64,000 nt of DNA from Streptomyces sp. Edi4 (GCF_040253615.1 NZ_JBEJGY010000004.1:5704001-5768000), one strand, 5' to 3'; positions 16,485 through 25,278 are shown, numbered from the stretch's first letter. Notes: generated by a model not told the origin, from the sequence alone. Made by a program: numbers and translations.

Positions 16485-16813
16485 TCAAGGCAGCGCACGT
16501 GGACGAGGTCACCGACGAGACCTTTCACGCCGAGGTGATGGAGGCCGAGCTTCCGGTCCTGGTCGAATTCACGGCGGACTGGTGCCCGCCATGCCGGCAG
16601 ATCGCGCCCGTTCTGAGCGCCCTCGCCGTGGAGGAGGCGGACCGGATGAAGATCGTCCAGTTGGACGTGGACACCAACCCGGTGACGACCGCGAGGTACG
16701 GCGTCCTGTCGATGCCCACCCTTATGGTCTTCCGCGCGGGCGAGCCGGTGAAGGCGATGGTGGGCGCACGGCCCAAGCGGCGACTGCTCCAGGAGCTGGC
16801 AGACGTGATCTGA
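16481..16813 (+). CDS. trxA: Thioredoxin with WCPPC active site
   Basis: Cytoplasmic thiol-disulfide oxidoreductase (110 aa), full thioredoxin length. The active site is W34-C-P-P-C38, where classical thioredoxins have WCGPC; the change is expected to alter redox potential. The cis-Pro loop MPTLMVFRAGE and the terminal helix RRLLQELADVI are normal. The start is GTG 16481, overlapping the MerR stop codon, so translation is coupled. It is followed by a long hairpin at 16884-16915. Confidence 0.94.
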   Translation: MIKAAHVDEVTDETFHAEVMEAELPVLVEFTADWCPPCRQIAPVLSALAVEEADRMKIVQLDVDTNPVTTARYGVLSMPTLMVFRAGEPVKAMVGARPKRRLLQELADVI

Positions 16814-16883
16814 GCCCGCCCCGGGCGCTGAGCGCGACACCGCGCGCCGCGCCCCGCGCGCACAAGGCCATAACCATAAAGAA

Positions 16884-16929
16884 AATGCCCCGGATGAATT
16901 GGCATCCGGGGCATTCTCCTGCGTATATT
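16884..16929 (+). promoter_or_regulatory. 13-bp perfect inverted repeat overlapping a promoter for the HelD-like gene
   Basis: AATGCCCCGGATG (16884-16896), a 6-nt loop, then CATCCGGGGCATT (16903-16915). It could terminate the thioredoxin transcript, but no U-run follows. A good -35-like TTGGCA (16899-16904) begins in the loop, and a -10-like TATATT lies at 16924-16929, 19 bp away. The dyad could therefore also be an operator for the downstream gene. Confidence 0.6.
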
Positions 16930-17003
16930 GGATGTTTCGCGTCCGGGCGCAACCGGGACACGAACAAGCCTTATGAATGCAGTGTATCGCGTCAGGAGTG
17001 GAA

Positions 17004-19265
17004 TTGTCAACCGAGGAATTCCGGAAGGAACAGCAATTCATCACCGGTCTCTACGCCCGCCTCGACGACCTGCGGGCTCAGGCGGAGGGCGCGGTGCGTT
17101 CGGCGTTGTCGCAGACCGGCACGGGTCTCCAGGCCCGGCTGGAACGAGACGTGCTGGTCGCGGAGCAGTCCGGGCTGCTGGGCGCGCTCAACGCGGGCGA
17201 GAATGGGCTGTGCTTCGGGAGGCTTGATTTCCGGGACGGCGCGACGCACCACATCGGCCGCATCGGAATCCGCGACAACGACAGAGAGCGCACGCCTCTT
17301 GTCATCGACTGGCGTGCGGAGAAGGCCCGTCCCTTCTATCTCGCGACCGGGCATTGCCCGATGGGACTGCGCCGCCGCCGGCACATCAGCACGGAGGGGC
17401 GCACCGTCACGGCGCTCCACGACGAACTCCTCGACCTGACCGACACCGAGCGCACCGGACACGAGGGCGCCGACGCCGACGAGGTGCTGCTCGCCGCGCT
17501 CGACGCCGCCCGCACCGGCCGGATGCACGACATCGTGCGGACCATCCAGGCCGAACAGGACCGCATCATCCGCGCCCCGCACCGCGGCGTACTCGTCGTC
17601 GAGGGCGGCCCCGGCACCGGAAAGACCGTCGTCGCCCTTCACCGGGCGGCGTATCTCCTCTACGAGCACCGGGAGTTGCTGGCCCGGCGGGCGGTGCTCG
17701 TCGTCGGCCCCAACCCGGCGTTCCTCGGCTACATCGGCGACGTGCTGCCCTCGCTCGGCGAGACGGGCGTCCTCCTGTCGACCATGGCCGAGCTGTTCCC
17801 CGGCGTACGCGCCACCGGCACCGACACCGCTCGGGCGGCCGAGATCAAGGGCCGCGCCTCGATGGCCGAGGTGCTCGCGGCGGCCGTACGCGACCGTCAG
17901 ACCGTGCCCGGGACGGCCATCGAGATCCCGCACGAGGGCTACGGGACGCTCACGCTCGACCGGGCGATGGCCGAGGACGCCCGGTGGAAGGCGCGGGGGA
18001 GCGGACTCCCGCACAACCTGGCCCTGCCGCACTTCGCCTTCCACATCATCGACGCGCTCACCGCGCAGCTCGTCGAACGCGTCGGCGCCGACCCCTTCGG
18101 CGGGCCGAACCTCCTCGGCCCCGACGACGCGGCGCAGATGGGCAAGGAGATCGCCATGAGCCACGAGGTCCACGCGGCCATCGAGGAGCTATGGCCGAAG
18201 CTGACCCCGGCGGCCTTCGTGGCGGACTTCCTCGCCGACCCCTCCCATCTCCCGGACGGAGAAGCCGAGTTGATCCGGCGCGAGGGCGGCGCGTGGACGC
18301 CGGGTGATGTGCCGCTCCTGGACGAGGCGGCCGAACTCCTCGGCGAGGACGACAGCGCGGCCCGCGCGGCCGCCGAGGCCGAACGCCAGGAACGGATCGC
18401 CTACGCGCAGGGCGTGCTCGACCTCTCCGAGGGCTCGGAGTCCTACGAGTTCGAGGACGAGGAGTCCGAAGTGCTGGCCGCGCACAACATCATCGACGCC
18501 GAGCGGATGGCAGAGCGGCACGAGGAGGCCGACCACCGCAGCGCGGCCGAGCGGGCGGCGGCGGACCGGACGTGGGCGTTCGGGCACATCATCGTGGACG
18601 AGGCGCAGGAGCTCTCGGCGATGGCGTGGCGGCTGCTGATGCGGCGCTGCCCGACCCGTTCGATGACGCTCGTCGGGGACCCGGCGCAGACCGCGGACCC
18701 GGCGGGCGTCGGGTCCTGGGAGCGGATCCTTGAGCCGTACGTCGCCGCCGGGCACTGGGAGCACGCCCGGCTCGGCGTCAACTACCGTACGCCCGCCGAG
18801 ATCATGGAGGTGGCGGCCGAGGTGTGCCGGTCGGCCGACCCGTCCTTCGTGCCGCCACGCTCGGTGCGGTCCACGGGGGTGCGGCCGTGGGCGCGACACG
18901 TCGAGCCCGGCGAACTGGCCTCGGCGGTTGCGCGGGCGGTGGCCGACGAACGGGGCACGGGGCGCCTAGCGGTGATCGCCCCGGCCCGCCTGCACGCGAC
19001 GCTCCGGCCCGCGCTGCCCGACGCGGCACACGGAACCACGCCGGACCTCACATCCGAGGTCGCCCTGCTCGACCCCCGCCAGGCGAAGGGGCTCGAATTC
19101 GACGTGGTGCTGGTGGTGGAGCCGGGGGAGTACGGGGTGAGCGACCTGTACGTCGCACTGACCCGGGCGACGCGACGCATGGCCGTCCTGCACGCGGGCG
19201 CGCTGCCGACAGCCCTGGCCGGCCTGACGCCTTGGGTCTCTCCTGCGGGTCGCGCGCGCCCCTGA
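17004..19265 (+). CDS. HelD/HelR-family RNA polymerase-associated ATPase (UvrD-like fold)
   Basis: Superfamily-1 helicase-like protein of ~753 aa. The N-terminal coiled-coil (STEEFRKEQQFITGLYARLD...) and the Walker A region EGGPGTGKTVVALHRAAYLLY (~199) match HelD. Walker B is VDEAQELSAMAW (~530), followed by VGDPAQT, NYRTPAEIME and AKGLEFDVVLVVEP. HelD proteins bind RNA polymerase and dissociate stalled complexes; the Streptomyces member HelR is known to protect against rifamycins. Which subclass this is cannot be settled here. The start is taken as TTG 17004 because AGGAG lies 5 nt upstream; GTG 16998 and ATG 16977 are alternatives. An acidic insert (EGSESYEFEDEESE) lies at ~480. Confidence 0.85.
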   Translation: MSTEEFRKEQQFITGLYARLDDLRAQAEGAVRSALSQTGTGLQARLERDVLVAEQSGLLGALNAGENGLCFGRLDFRDGATHHIGRIGIRDNDRERTPLVIDWRAEKARPFYLATGHCPMGLRRRRHISTEGRTVTALHDELLDLTDTERTGHEGADADEVLLAALDAARTGRMHDIVRTIQAEQDRIIRAPHRGVLVVEGGPGTGKTVVALHRAAYLLYEHRELLARRAVLVVGPNPAFLGYIGDVLPSLGETGVLLSTMAELFPGVRATGTDTARAAEIKGRASMAEVLAAAVRDRQTVPGTAIEIPHEGYGTLTLDRAMAEDARWKARGSGLPHNLALPHFAFHIIDALTAQLVERVGADPFGGPNLLGPDDAAQMGKEIAMSHEVHAAIEELWPKLTPAAFVADFLADPSHLPDGEAELIRREGGAWTPGDVPLLDEAAELLGEDDSAARAAAEAERQERIAYAQGVLDLSEGSESYEFEDEESEVLAAHNIIDAERMAERHEEADHRSAAERAAADRTWAFGHIIVDEAQELSAMAWRLLMRRCPTRSMTLVGDPAQTADPAGVGSWERILEPYVAAGHWEHARLGVNYRTPAEIMEVAAEVCRSADPSFVPPRSVRSTGVRPWARHVEPGELASAVARAVADERGTGRLAVIAPARLHATLRPALPDAAHGTTPDLTSEVALLDPRQAKGLEFDVVLVVEPGEYGVSDLYVALTRATRRMAVLHAGALPTALAGLTPWVSPAGRARP

Positions 19266-19311
19266 GCATCCGGCGGCGGCCCGGGCGCACGAGTGGGGGA
19301 CGGGAAACCCG

Positions 19312-20394
19312 TCACCCCGTCGGCGCCGGGCCCGTGCTCTCCCGGGGGAGCAACCTCGGCAGGGGGTCCTGGAGTTGGCGGGGGGACGCGCCGTCCAGGA
19401 GAGACAGGAGTTGCGTTGCCGCGCGGTGTCCGAACTCGTCCGCCTCGCGGACCAGCGCGGTCAGCTGGGGGTGCAGCGTGTGGCAGATGACGGAGTCCTC
19501 CCAGGACACCACCGACACGTCCCGGGGGATCAGCAGCCCCCGCTCCGCCGCGACGCTGACCGCCGCCACCGCCATCACCTCGTTGTCGCAGATGAGGGCG
19601 GTGGGCGGGGTGGCGGCCGAGAACAGGCGGCGGGCCGCCTTCGCGCCCTGGCGGTCGGTGAAGTCCGTGGTCACGGACACCGCGTGGTCGAGGTCGAGGC
19701 GCCGCGCCGCCGCTCGCAGTGAGGCGATGCGGCGTGCCGTGTGGGCGAAGCCGGGCGTCCCCGCGATGTGCCCGATGCGGCGGTGCCCGAGCGCGTACAG
19801 GTGACGCACGATCAGGTCCATCGCGCCGGAGTCGTCCGCCCAGATGTTGGAGATCCTTGCCCGGCGCGGGAGTTGGGGCGCGTCGGGGCTGCCTGGCGCC
19901 TCCATGCCGCCGATGACCACGGCCGGCAGGCCGAGGACCGCCAGGGTCTCGGGGCGCGGGTCCGAGACGCGGGGGTCGACCACGATGACCCCGTCCACCC
20001 TTCCCTCCGCCCACCAGCGCCGGTACAGCTCGCACTCGGCCTGGACGTCGTCGACCATCTGGAACACCAAAGCCTGGTCGCGCGGCGCGAGGCTCGCCTG
20101 GATGCCCGAGACGAGTTGGAGGAAGAACGACTCCCCGCCCAGGCTGTCCGCCGGGCGGGCGAGCACGAGCCCGATCGCCCCCGCGTTCTCGCCGGACAGC
20201 GCCCGCGCCGCGGAGCTCGGCCGCCAGCCGAGCCGGTCGGCGACCCGTATGACCCGGCGCCGGGTCGCGTCGGAGACCCCGGGCCGGTTGTTGAGGGCGA
20301 AGGAGACCGCGCTCGTGGAGACGCCCGCCTCTCTGGCCACGTCTTTCATGGTCGGGCGGCGGGGTGGCGGCGTATCGGTTTCGATCTCGCTCAT
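19312..20394 (-). CDS. LacI-family repressor of the N-glycan utilisation locus
   Basis: Sugar-responsive repressor (360 aa). The LacI HTH and hinge are clear: PTMKDVAREAGVSTSAVSFA, LNNRPGVSDATRRRVIRVAD, RLGWRPSSAARALSGENAG. The periplasmic-binding-like effector domain contains VDGVIVVDPR, LGHRRIGHIAGTPGF and ALICDNEVMAVAAV. It is divergent from the binding protein, permease and glycosidase genes. Operator-like TTTAG/CTAAA elements lie in the 201-bp gap. A -10-like TACCAT on the minus strand just upstream of the ATG hints at a leaderless transcript. The inducer is probably an N-glycan fragment or mannoside; this is inferred from the neighbours. Confidence 0.92.
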   Translation of the reverse strand: MSEIETDTPPPRRPTMKDVAREAGVSTSAVSFALNNRPGVSDATRRRVIRVADRLGWRPSSAARALSGENAGAIGLVLARPADSLGGESFFLQLVSGIQASLAPRDQALVFQMVDDVQAECELYRRWWAEGRVDGVIVVDPRVSDPRPETLAVLGLPAVVIGGMEAPGSPDAPQLPRRARISNIWADDSGAMDLIVRHLYALGHRRIGHIAGTPGFAHTARRIASLRAAARRLDLDHAVSVTTDFTDRQGAKAARRLFSAATPPTALICDNEVMAVAAVSVAAERGLLIPRDVSVVSWEDSVICHTLHPQLTALVREADEFGHRAATQLLSLLDGASPRQLQDPLPRLLPRESTGPAPTG

Positions 20395-20409
20395 GGCGTG
20401 ATGGTAACG

Positions 20410-20500
20410 CGGTTTAGCGCAAGGTCACTAAACCGCCTTAGTTCGTCCCCAACATTCAGGTCTTTAGTCCTTTTTAGTGGGTCTGGCCTGCGAGTTTAGT
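20410..20500. promoter_or_regulatory. LacI operator candidates (TTTAG/CTAAA elements)
   Basis: CGGTTTAG (20410-20417) and CTAAACCG (20428-20435) form a perfect 8-bp inverted repeat with 10-bp spacing. TTTAGT recurs as direct half-sites at 20463-20468, 20473-20478 and 20495-20500. The region is AT-rich and lies between the divergent LacI and binding-protein genes. Operator function is inferred. Confidence 0.6.
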
Positions 20501-20595
20501 GAATTCGGTCGCTTGTCCGGTATTGACGGCCATTTCAAGCGCGCTGCATGGTGTGCCGCAACGTCATCGGGACGAGGCGAAGGAGTCAGCCACTC

Positions 20596-21891
20596 ATGTC
20601 CATTCATCGCAGTGTCGCGATCCGGACGGCCGTCGGTCTCGGCGCGGCCCTCTCGCTCACCCTGCTCACCGCGTGCGGGGGCGGCGGTGACGGCAAGGGG
20701 TCGGCCACCGACGGGAAGATCGAGGGCGAGATCAAGTTCCAGACCTGGAACCTCCGCGCCAAATTCAAGGACTACTTCGAAGGCGTGATCAAGGACTTCG
20801 AGAAGGCCAACCCGGGCACCACGGTGAAGTGGGTGGACCAGCCCGCCGACAACTACGCCGACAAGCTGAGCGCGGACGCCACCGCCGGCACGCTGCCCGA
20901 TGTCGTGAACCTCTCCCCGGACCTCGCCTATCCGCTGGCCAAGGCGGGCACCCTGCTCAACCTGGACAAGGACAAGGTCGCCGCCAAGTTCAAGCCCGAG
21001 TACCTGGACGGAGCCTGGCACGGCTTCGACATGCCGGGGCTCGACGGCTCGTACGCGCTGCCCTGGTATCTGAACACCGGCCCGCTCTTCTACAACAAGA
21101 CCATGTTCAAGGACGCCGGTCTCGACCCTGAGAAGGCGCCGAAGACGTTCGACGAACTCTTCACCGACGCCGCCCAGTTGGCGAAGAACGGCAAGGCCAC
21201 GCTGGCCCAGCCGCCGACCGTGGAGGACTTCGGGCGCTACGGCGTCGACATCATGAGCAAGGACGGGACGAAGTTCACCTTCAACGACGCCAAGGGCGTC
21301 GAGTTCCTGACCAAGTATCAGACGATGTTCAAGGAAGGCGGCCTGCACAAGCAGGCGCTCACGCTCACCGCGGAGACGGCCGGGCAGAAGTTCCTCCAGC
21401 AGGAGGTGGCCATGAACCCGGGCAGCGCCCACGACCTCGACACCTTCAAGAAGAACGCCCCCTCGCTCTACGGCAGCCTCGGCATCACCGACGTACCGAC
21501 CAACACCGGCAAGCAGAACATGTACTTGCAGGGTCTCTCGGTCAACTCCCAGAGCAAGCACGCCGCGGCCGCGCTCGCCTTCGCGCACTTCGTCACCGAC
21601 CAGAAGAACCAGGAGGACTTCGGCCACAAGGTCGCCGTCTTCCCCAGCACCAAGGGTTCGCTGGACAAGGAGTACTGGACCACCGCCGACGGCAGCGAGG
21701 AGGGCAAGATCCGGGTCGCCTCGGCCAAGATGCTGCCGACCGCCGTCAACTACACGCCGGTGCTGTTCAGCGACGAGATGAAGACGATCCTGCGCAACGA
21801 AATAGCCAAGTGCCTCCAGGGCAAGGAGTCGCCCAAGGAGGCCCTGGACAGCGCGGCGAGCCAGATGACCAAGCTCATCCAGCAGAAGTGA
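20596..21891 (+). CDS. Sugar ABC transporter substrate-binding lipoprotein (N-glycan locus)
   Basis: Extracellular solute-binding lipoprotein (431 aa). The signal peptide MSIHRSVAIRTAVGLGAALS plus LTLLTAC gives a clear lipobox, followed by a GGGGDGKG linker. Family-1 features include WNLRAKFKDYFEGVIKDFEKANPG and YALPWYLNTGPLFYNK. The start is ATG 20596 (AAGGAG ~11 nt upstream). It is the first gene of a presumed operon with two permeases, a GH5-like enzyme, GH85 and GH38. The ligand is predicted to be a mannose/GlcNAc oligosaccharide because of those neighbours; the sequence alone does not show it. Confidence 0.92.
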   Translation: MSIHRSVAIRTAVGLGAALSLTLLTACGGGGDGKGSATDGKIEGEIKFQTWNLRAKFKDYFEGVIKDFEKANPGTTVKWVDQPADNYADKLSADATAGTLPDVVNLSPDLAYPLAKAGTLLNLDKDKVAAKFKPEYLDGAWHGFDMPGLDGSYALPWYLNTGPLFYNKTMFKDAGLDPEKAPKTFDELFTDAAQLAKNGKATLAQPPTVEDFGRYGVDIMSKDGTKFTFNDAKGVEFLTKYQTMFKEGGLHKQALTLTAETAGQKFLQQEVAMNPGSAHDLDTFKKNAPSLYGSLGITDVPTNTGKQNMYLQGLSVNSQSKHAAAALAFAHFVTDQKNQEDFGHKVAVFPSTKGSLDKEYWTTADGSEEGKIRVASAKMLPTAVNYTPVLFSDEMKTILRNEIAKCLQGKESPKEALDSAASQMTKLIQQK

Positions 21892-21949
21892 CACGGTGCA
21901 CCCGGATGAACCCCGCGACACTCCCGCCCGGGAACGGGGCCGTGACCCC

Positions 21950-22113
21950 CGCCGCCCCCGCGACCCGGGACCCCGATATGAACCCCGCCACCCCCGCGAC
22001 CCGGGACCGGGGCGTGTGCCCCGCCGCCTCCGCGACCCGGGACCCGGATATGAACCCCGGCGCCCCCGCGACCCGGGACCGGGGCGTGTGCCCCGCCGCC
22101 CCCGCGACCCGGG
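21950..22113 (+). repeat. In-frame 36-bp tandem repeats between binding-protein and permease genes
   Basis: Four full 36-bp units (21950, 21986, 22022, 22058) and a fifth truncated at ~22113. Odd and even units alternate, giving a 72-bp higher-order repeat (..GATATGAACCC / ..GGGCGTGTGCCC). The period equals 12 codons, and the frame is open and in phase with the downstream permease back to a GTG at 21896. If translated it would add R-x-P-R-D-P-G-P-G repeats. CCCGGG palindromes in each unit could fold in RNA. Confidence 0.95.
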
Positions 22114-22120
22114 TTCGCCG

Positions 22121-23086
22121 ATGAGTGCGTCGATGCCGGCCGCCCCCGCCAAGGACGCCGCGCGCCCTCCCCGCGACGCCGCCCCCGCGCGGCGTCCGGG
22201 GCGGCGTCGCCCCGCCGGGCGCACTCATCGCGCCCTCAGCCCCTGGCTGTTCCTGGCGCCCGGGCTCCTGGTCACCCTCGCCTTCAACCTCTACCCCTTC
22301 CTCGCCACGGTGTGGAAGTCGTTCACCGACGCCCGCACCCTGACCCCCGGCACCTTCGTCGGGTTCGACAACTTCACCGCGCTGCTCCACGACGACCAGT
22401 TCTGGGTGGCGCTGCGCAACAGCGCGCTGTACGTGGTCCTGGTCGTGCCCTGTCTCGTACTGCTGCCGCTGCTGCTCGCGCTCCTGGTCCAGCGGCACAT
22501 CCCCGGCATCGCGTTCTTCCGGTCCGCCTACTACACGCCGGTCGTGGCGTCGGTGGTCGTCGTCGCCCTGATGTGGGTGTGGATGCTGGACGACCGGGGA
22601 TTCATCAACGGCGTGCTGCGCGCGCTGGGCGTGGACCCGGTGCCGTTCCTGTCCAACCAGTGGCTGCTGCTGCTCAGTTCCATGGCCCTGACCGTGTGGA
22701 AGGGCCTCGGCTACTACATGATCATTTACCTGGCCGCGCTCGCGAACGTACCCCGGGAGCTCCACGAGGCCGCCGAGGTCGACGGCGCGGGGCCGCTGCG
22801 GCGCTTCGTGTCCGTCACGATGCCCTCGGTGCGCTCCACGATGGTCCTGGTCGGCGCGCTCTCGGCGGTCTCCGCGTTCAGGGTCTTCAGCGAGGTCTTC
22901 ATGATCGCGGGGCCGACCGGCGGGCCCGGCGGCGCCGACACCACGCTCGTCATGCTCATCCAGCGGGCCGGCACCGGGCTCCAGGGCCGCACCGGCTACG
23001 CCTCCGCCCTGTCGATCGTGCTGTTCCTGCTGACCCTGGTCCTGATGCTGCTCGTGCTGCGGGCCGACCGGAAGGACAAGGACTGA
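22121..23086 (+). CDS. Sugar ABC transporter permease, MalF type (N-glycan locus)
   Basis: Membrane permease of ~321 aa. It has a basic Pro/Ala-rich N-terminus, a first helix SPWLFLAPGLLVTLAFNLYP, five more helices, and the EAA motif ELHEAAEVDGAGPLRRFVSVTMP. The start ATG 22121 lies directly after the 36-bp repeats but has no obvious ribosome site. GTG 21896, 4 nt after the binding-protein stop, would give a 396-aa form with a repetitive N-terminal extension, so the true start is uncertain. The stop overlaps the ATG of the next permease (TGATG). Confidence 0.88.
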   Translation: MSASMPAAPAKDAARPPRDAAPARRPGRRRPAGRTHRALSPWLFLAPGLLVTLAFNLYPFLATVWKSFTDARTLTPGTFVGFDNFTALLHDDQFWVALRNSALYVVLVVPCLVLLPLLLALLVQRHIPGIAFFRSAYYTPVVASVVVVALMWVWMLDDRGFINGVLRALGVDPVPFLSNQWLLLLSSMALTVWKGLGYYMIIYLAALANVPRELHEAAEVDGAGPLRRFVSVTMPSVRSTMVLVGALSAVSAFRVFSEVFMIAGPTGGPGGADTTLVMLIQRAGTGLQGRTGYASALSIVLFLLTLVLMLLVLRADRKDKD

Positions 23087-23952
23087 TGGCCGCCGTCGCC
23101 CAGCGCCCCACCGGGCCCCGCCGCGTCCGCGCCCGCCGCTGGCGCTTCGCCCTGCGCTACCTGGCCCTCGTCGTCGTGCTGCTCGTCATGACCGGCCCGT
23201 TCCTGTGGCAGCTGTCCACCTCGCTCAAGGGCGCCACCGAGGACATCTACACCTCGCCGCCCCGGCTGCTGCCCCAGCACCCCACGGTCGACAACTACCG
23301 CCACGTCGCCGAGATCATCCCGGTCTGGGACTTCATCTGGAACTCCGTGAAGGTCGCGCTCAGCAACGTGGCGACCAACGTCGTCGGCGCCGCGATGGCC
23401 GGCTACGCGCTCGCCCGGCTCCGCTTCAAGGGCCGCGCCGCCGCCAGGACCGTGTTCGTCCTGGCCCTCCTGGTGCCGATGGAGGCCACGATGCTGGCCC
23501 AGTTCGCCACCATGCGCTCGCTCGGCCTCAACAACACCCTGGTCGCCGTGGTGCTGCCGGGCTGTATCGGCGCGATGAACGTGCTCCTGATGCGCAACGC
23601 CTTCAGCGCCATCCCGTACGAGATCGAAGAGGCGGCCATCGTGGACGGCGCCAACGTCTGGCAGCGCTTCACCCGCATCGCGCTGCCCGCCGTCAAGGGC
23701 ACTCTCGCGGTCGTCGCGATCTTCTCCTTCATGGGCGCCTGGGACGACTTCCTGTGGCCCTTGATCGTGCTCTCCGACTCCGAACACTTCACGCTCACCG
23801 TCGGCCTGAACTTCCTGCACGGCACGTTCTCCGACAACCAGCGCGTCGTCGCGGCGGGCACCATCATCGCCGTCGCCCCGCTGATCGTGATGTTCGCCTT
23901 CCTCCAGCGGCTCTTCTTCCGCGGTGTCGGCGAGGGCGCGGTCAAGGGCTGA
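23086..23952 (+). CDS. Sugar ABC transporter permease, MalG type (N-glycan locus)
   Basis: Second permease, 288 aa. TM1 is LRYLALVVVLLVMTGPFLWQL. The periplasmic loop has the MalG-like TSLKGATEDIYTSPPRLLP, and the EAA motif is YEIEEAAIVDGANVWQRFTRIALP. The start ATG 23086 shares one base with the upstream stop, so translation is coupled. As in the importer at 1.5-4.6 kb, no ATP-binding subunit is encoded nearby. Confidence 0.92.
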   Translation: MAAVAQRPTGPRRVRARRWRFALRYLALVVVLLVMTGPFLWQLSTSLKGATEDIYTSPPRLLPQHPTVDNYRHVAEIIPVWDFIWNSVKVALSNVATNVVGAAMAGYALARLRFKGRAAARTVFVLALLVPMEATMLAQFATMRSLGLNNTLVAVVLPGCIGAMNVLLMRNAFSAIPYEIEEAAIVDGANVWQRFTRIALPAVKGTLAVVAIFSFMGAWDDFLWPLIVLSDSEHFTLTVGLNFLHGTFSDNQRVVAAGTIIAVAPLIVMFAFLQRLFFRGVGEGAVKG

Positions 23953-24014
23953 CCACCGCGCCGCCGTTCCCGCCCCCCAACTCACCTTTCCCAGACCGAC
24001 CTTGGAGTCCATCC

Positions 24015-25256
24015 ATGGCAGCCCCGCGCTTCGGCGTCAACTACACGCCCAGCCAAGGCTGGTTCCACCACTGGCTCGACTACGACCCGGACGCCGTGCG
24101 CGCCGACCTCGACGCGATAGCCGCGCTAGGCCTGGACCACATACGGGTCTTCCCGCTGTGGCCCTACTTCCAGCCCAACCGCACCCTCATCAGGCCCCGC
24201 GCCATCGAGCACTTGCTCGACCTCGTGGACGCCGCCGCCGAGCGCGGCCTCGACGTCAACGTGGACGGGCTCCAGGGGCACCTGTCGAGCTTCGACTTCC
24301 TGCCCGCCTGGACCCGCACCTGGCACCGCCGCAACCTGTTCACCGACCCCGAGGTGGTCGAGGGGCAGGCCGCCTATCTGCGGACCCTGGCCGCCGCACT
24401 CGCCGGCCGGCCCAACTTCATCGGCATGACGGTCGGCAACGAGATCAACCAGTTCTCGGCCGGGCCCCACCCCGACCCCGACCGCGCCGGCCCCGACGAG
24501 GTGGACGCGTGGCTCGCACGGATGCTCGCGGCCTGCGAGGAGGGCGCGCCGGGGCGGCTCCATCTGCACGCGGAGTACGACGCGTGCTGGTACCAGGACG
24601 ACATGCCGTTCACCCCGGCCCAGGCCGCCCGGCGCGGCGCGGTGACCGCCGTGCACTCCTGGGTCTTCAACGGCACCGCGCAGCTCCACGGACGCCTCTC
24701 GGTGCCGGTCGAGCACCACGCCGCCTACCTGGTGGAACTGTCCAAGGCCTGGGCGCTGGACGCGCACCGCCCGGTCTGGCTCCAGGAGGTCGGCGCGCCT
24801 GCGCCCCTGGTGCCGCCCGCGCACGCGGCCGCCTTCACCGAGGCGACCGTCGAGAACACCCTGGACTGCCCGGGCCTGTGGGGCATCACCTGGTGGAGCT
24901 CGCACGACGTCTCGCGCGACCTGGCCGACTTCCCCGAACTCGAGTACGGGCTCGGCCTGTTGACCAACGACGGGCACCCCAAGGACACCGCGCGGGTGCT
25001 CGCCGGGACCGCCAGGGCGCTGCGGGAGGGCGCCCGCGCCTACGCCCCCGCCCCCCGGTCCACCGCCCTCGTGGTGCCCGACGCCCCCGCGTCCCGCTCC
25101 TCGTGCGCCCCCGGCGGCGCCGTCTTCGAAGCGTTCTTCGGGCTCACCGCCGACGGCGCCCGCCCCACCACCGTCCTCGCGAGCCGCGCCGAGGACCGGG
25201 CCCACCTCGCCGCGCGCGGCATCACCGACGTCCTCACCCCCGACCAGGTCCGGTAA
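24015..25256 (+). CDS. GH5-like glycosidase, probable GH5_18-type beta-mannosidase
   Basis: TIM-barrel glycosidase, 413 aa, without a signal peptide and therefore intracellular. It starts FGVNYTPSQGWFHHWLDYDP, and HIRVFPLWPYFQPN follows. The acid/base candidate is Glu143 in TVGNEINQFS and the nucleophile candidate Glu258 in WLQEVGAP, which is the normal spacing for clan GH-A. The N-terminus resembles GH5_18 beta-mannosidases that cleave Man-beta-1,4-GlcNAc, the N-glycan core disaccharide. The adjacent GH85 and GH38 genes fit that reaction exactly. Subfamily assignment is from memory of motifs. The start is ATG 24015 with a GGAG-containing leader. Confidence 0.8.
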   Translation: MAAPRFGVNYTPSQGWFHHWLDYDPDAVRADLDAIAALGLDHIRVFPLWPYFQPNRTLIRPRAIEHLLDLVDAAAERGLDVNVDGLQGHLSSFDFLPAWTRTWHRRNLFTDPEVVEGQAAYLRTLAAALAGRPNFIGMTVGNEINQFSAGPHPDPDRAGPDEVDAWLARMLAACEEGAPGRLHLHAEYDACWYQDDMPFTPAQAARRGAVTAVHSWVFNGTAQLHGRLSVPVEHHAAYLVELSKAWALDAHRPVWLQEVGAPAPLVPPAHAAAFTEATVENTLDCPGLWGITWWSSHDVSRDLADFPELEYGLGLLTNDGHPKDTARVLAGTARALREGARAYAPAPRSTALVVPDAPASRSSCAPGGAVFEAFFGLTADGARPTTVLASRAEDRAHLAARGITDVLTPDQVR

Positions 25257-25278
25257 CGCTCCCGCCAGGAGGCACCCC

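Noticed and set aside
21950..22113. 36-bp repeats considered as a CRISPR array
   Set aside because: Units are contiguous with no spacers, and no cas genes are nearby; they are tandem repeats.
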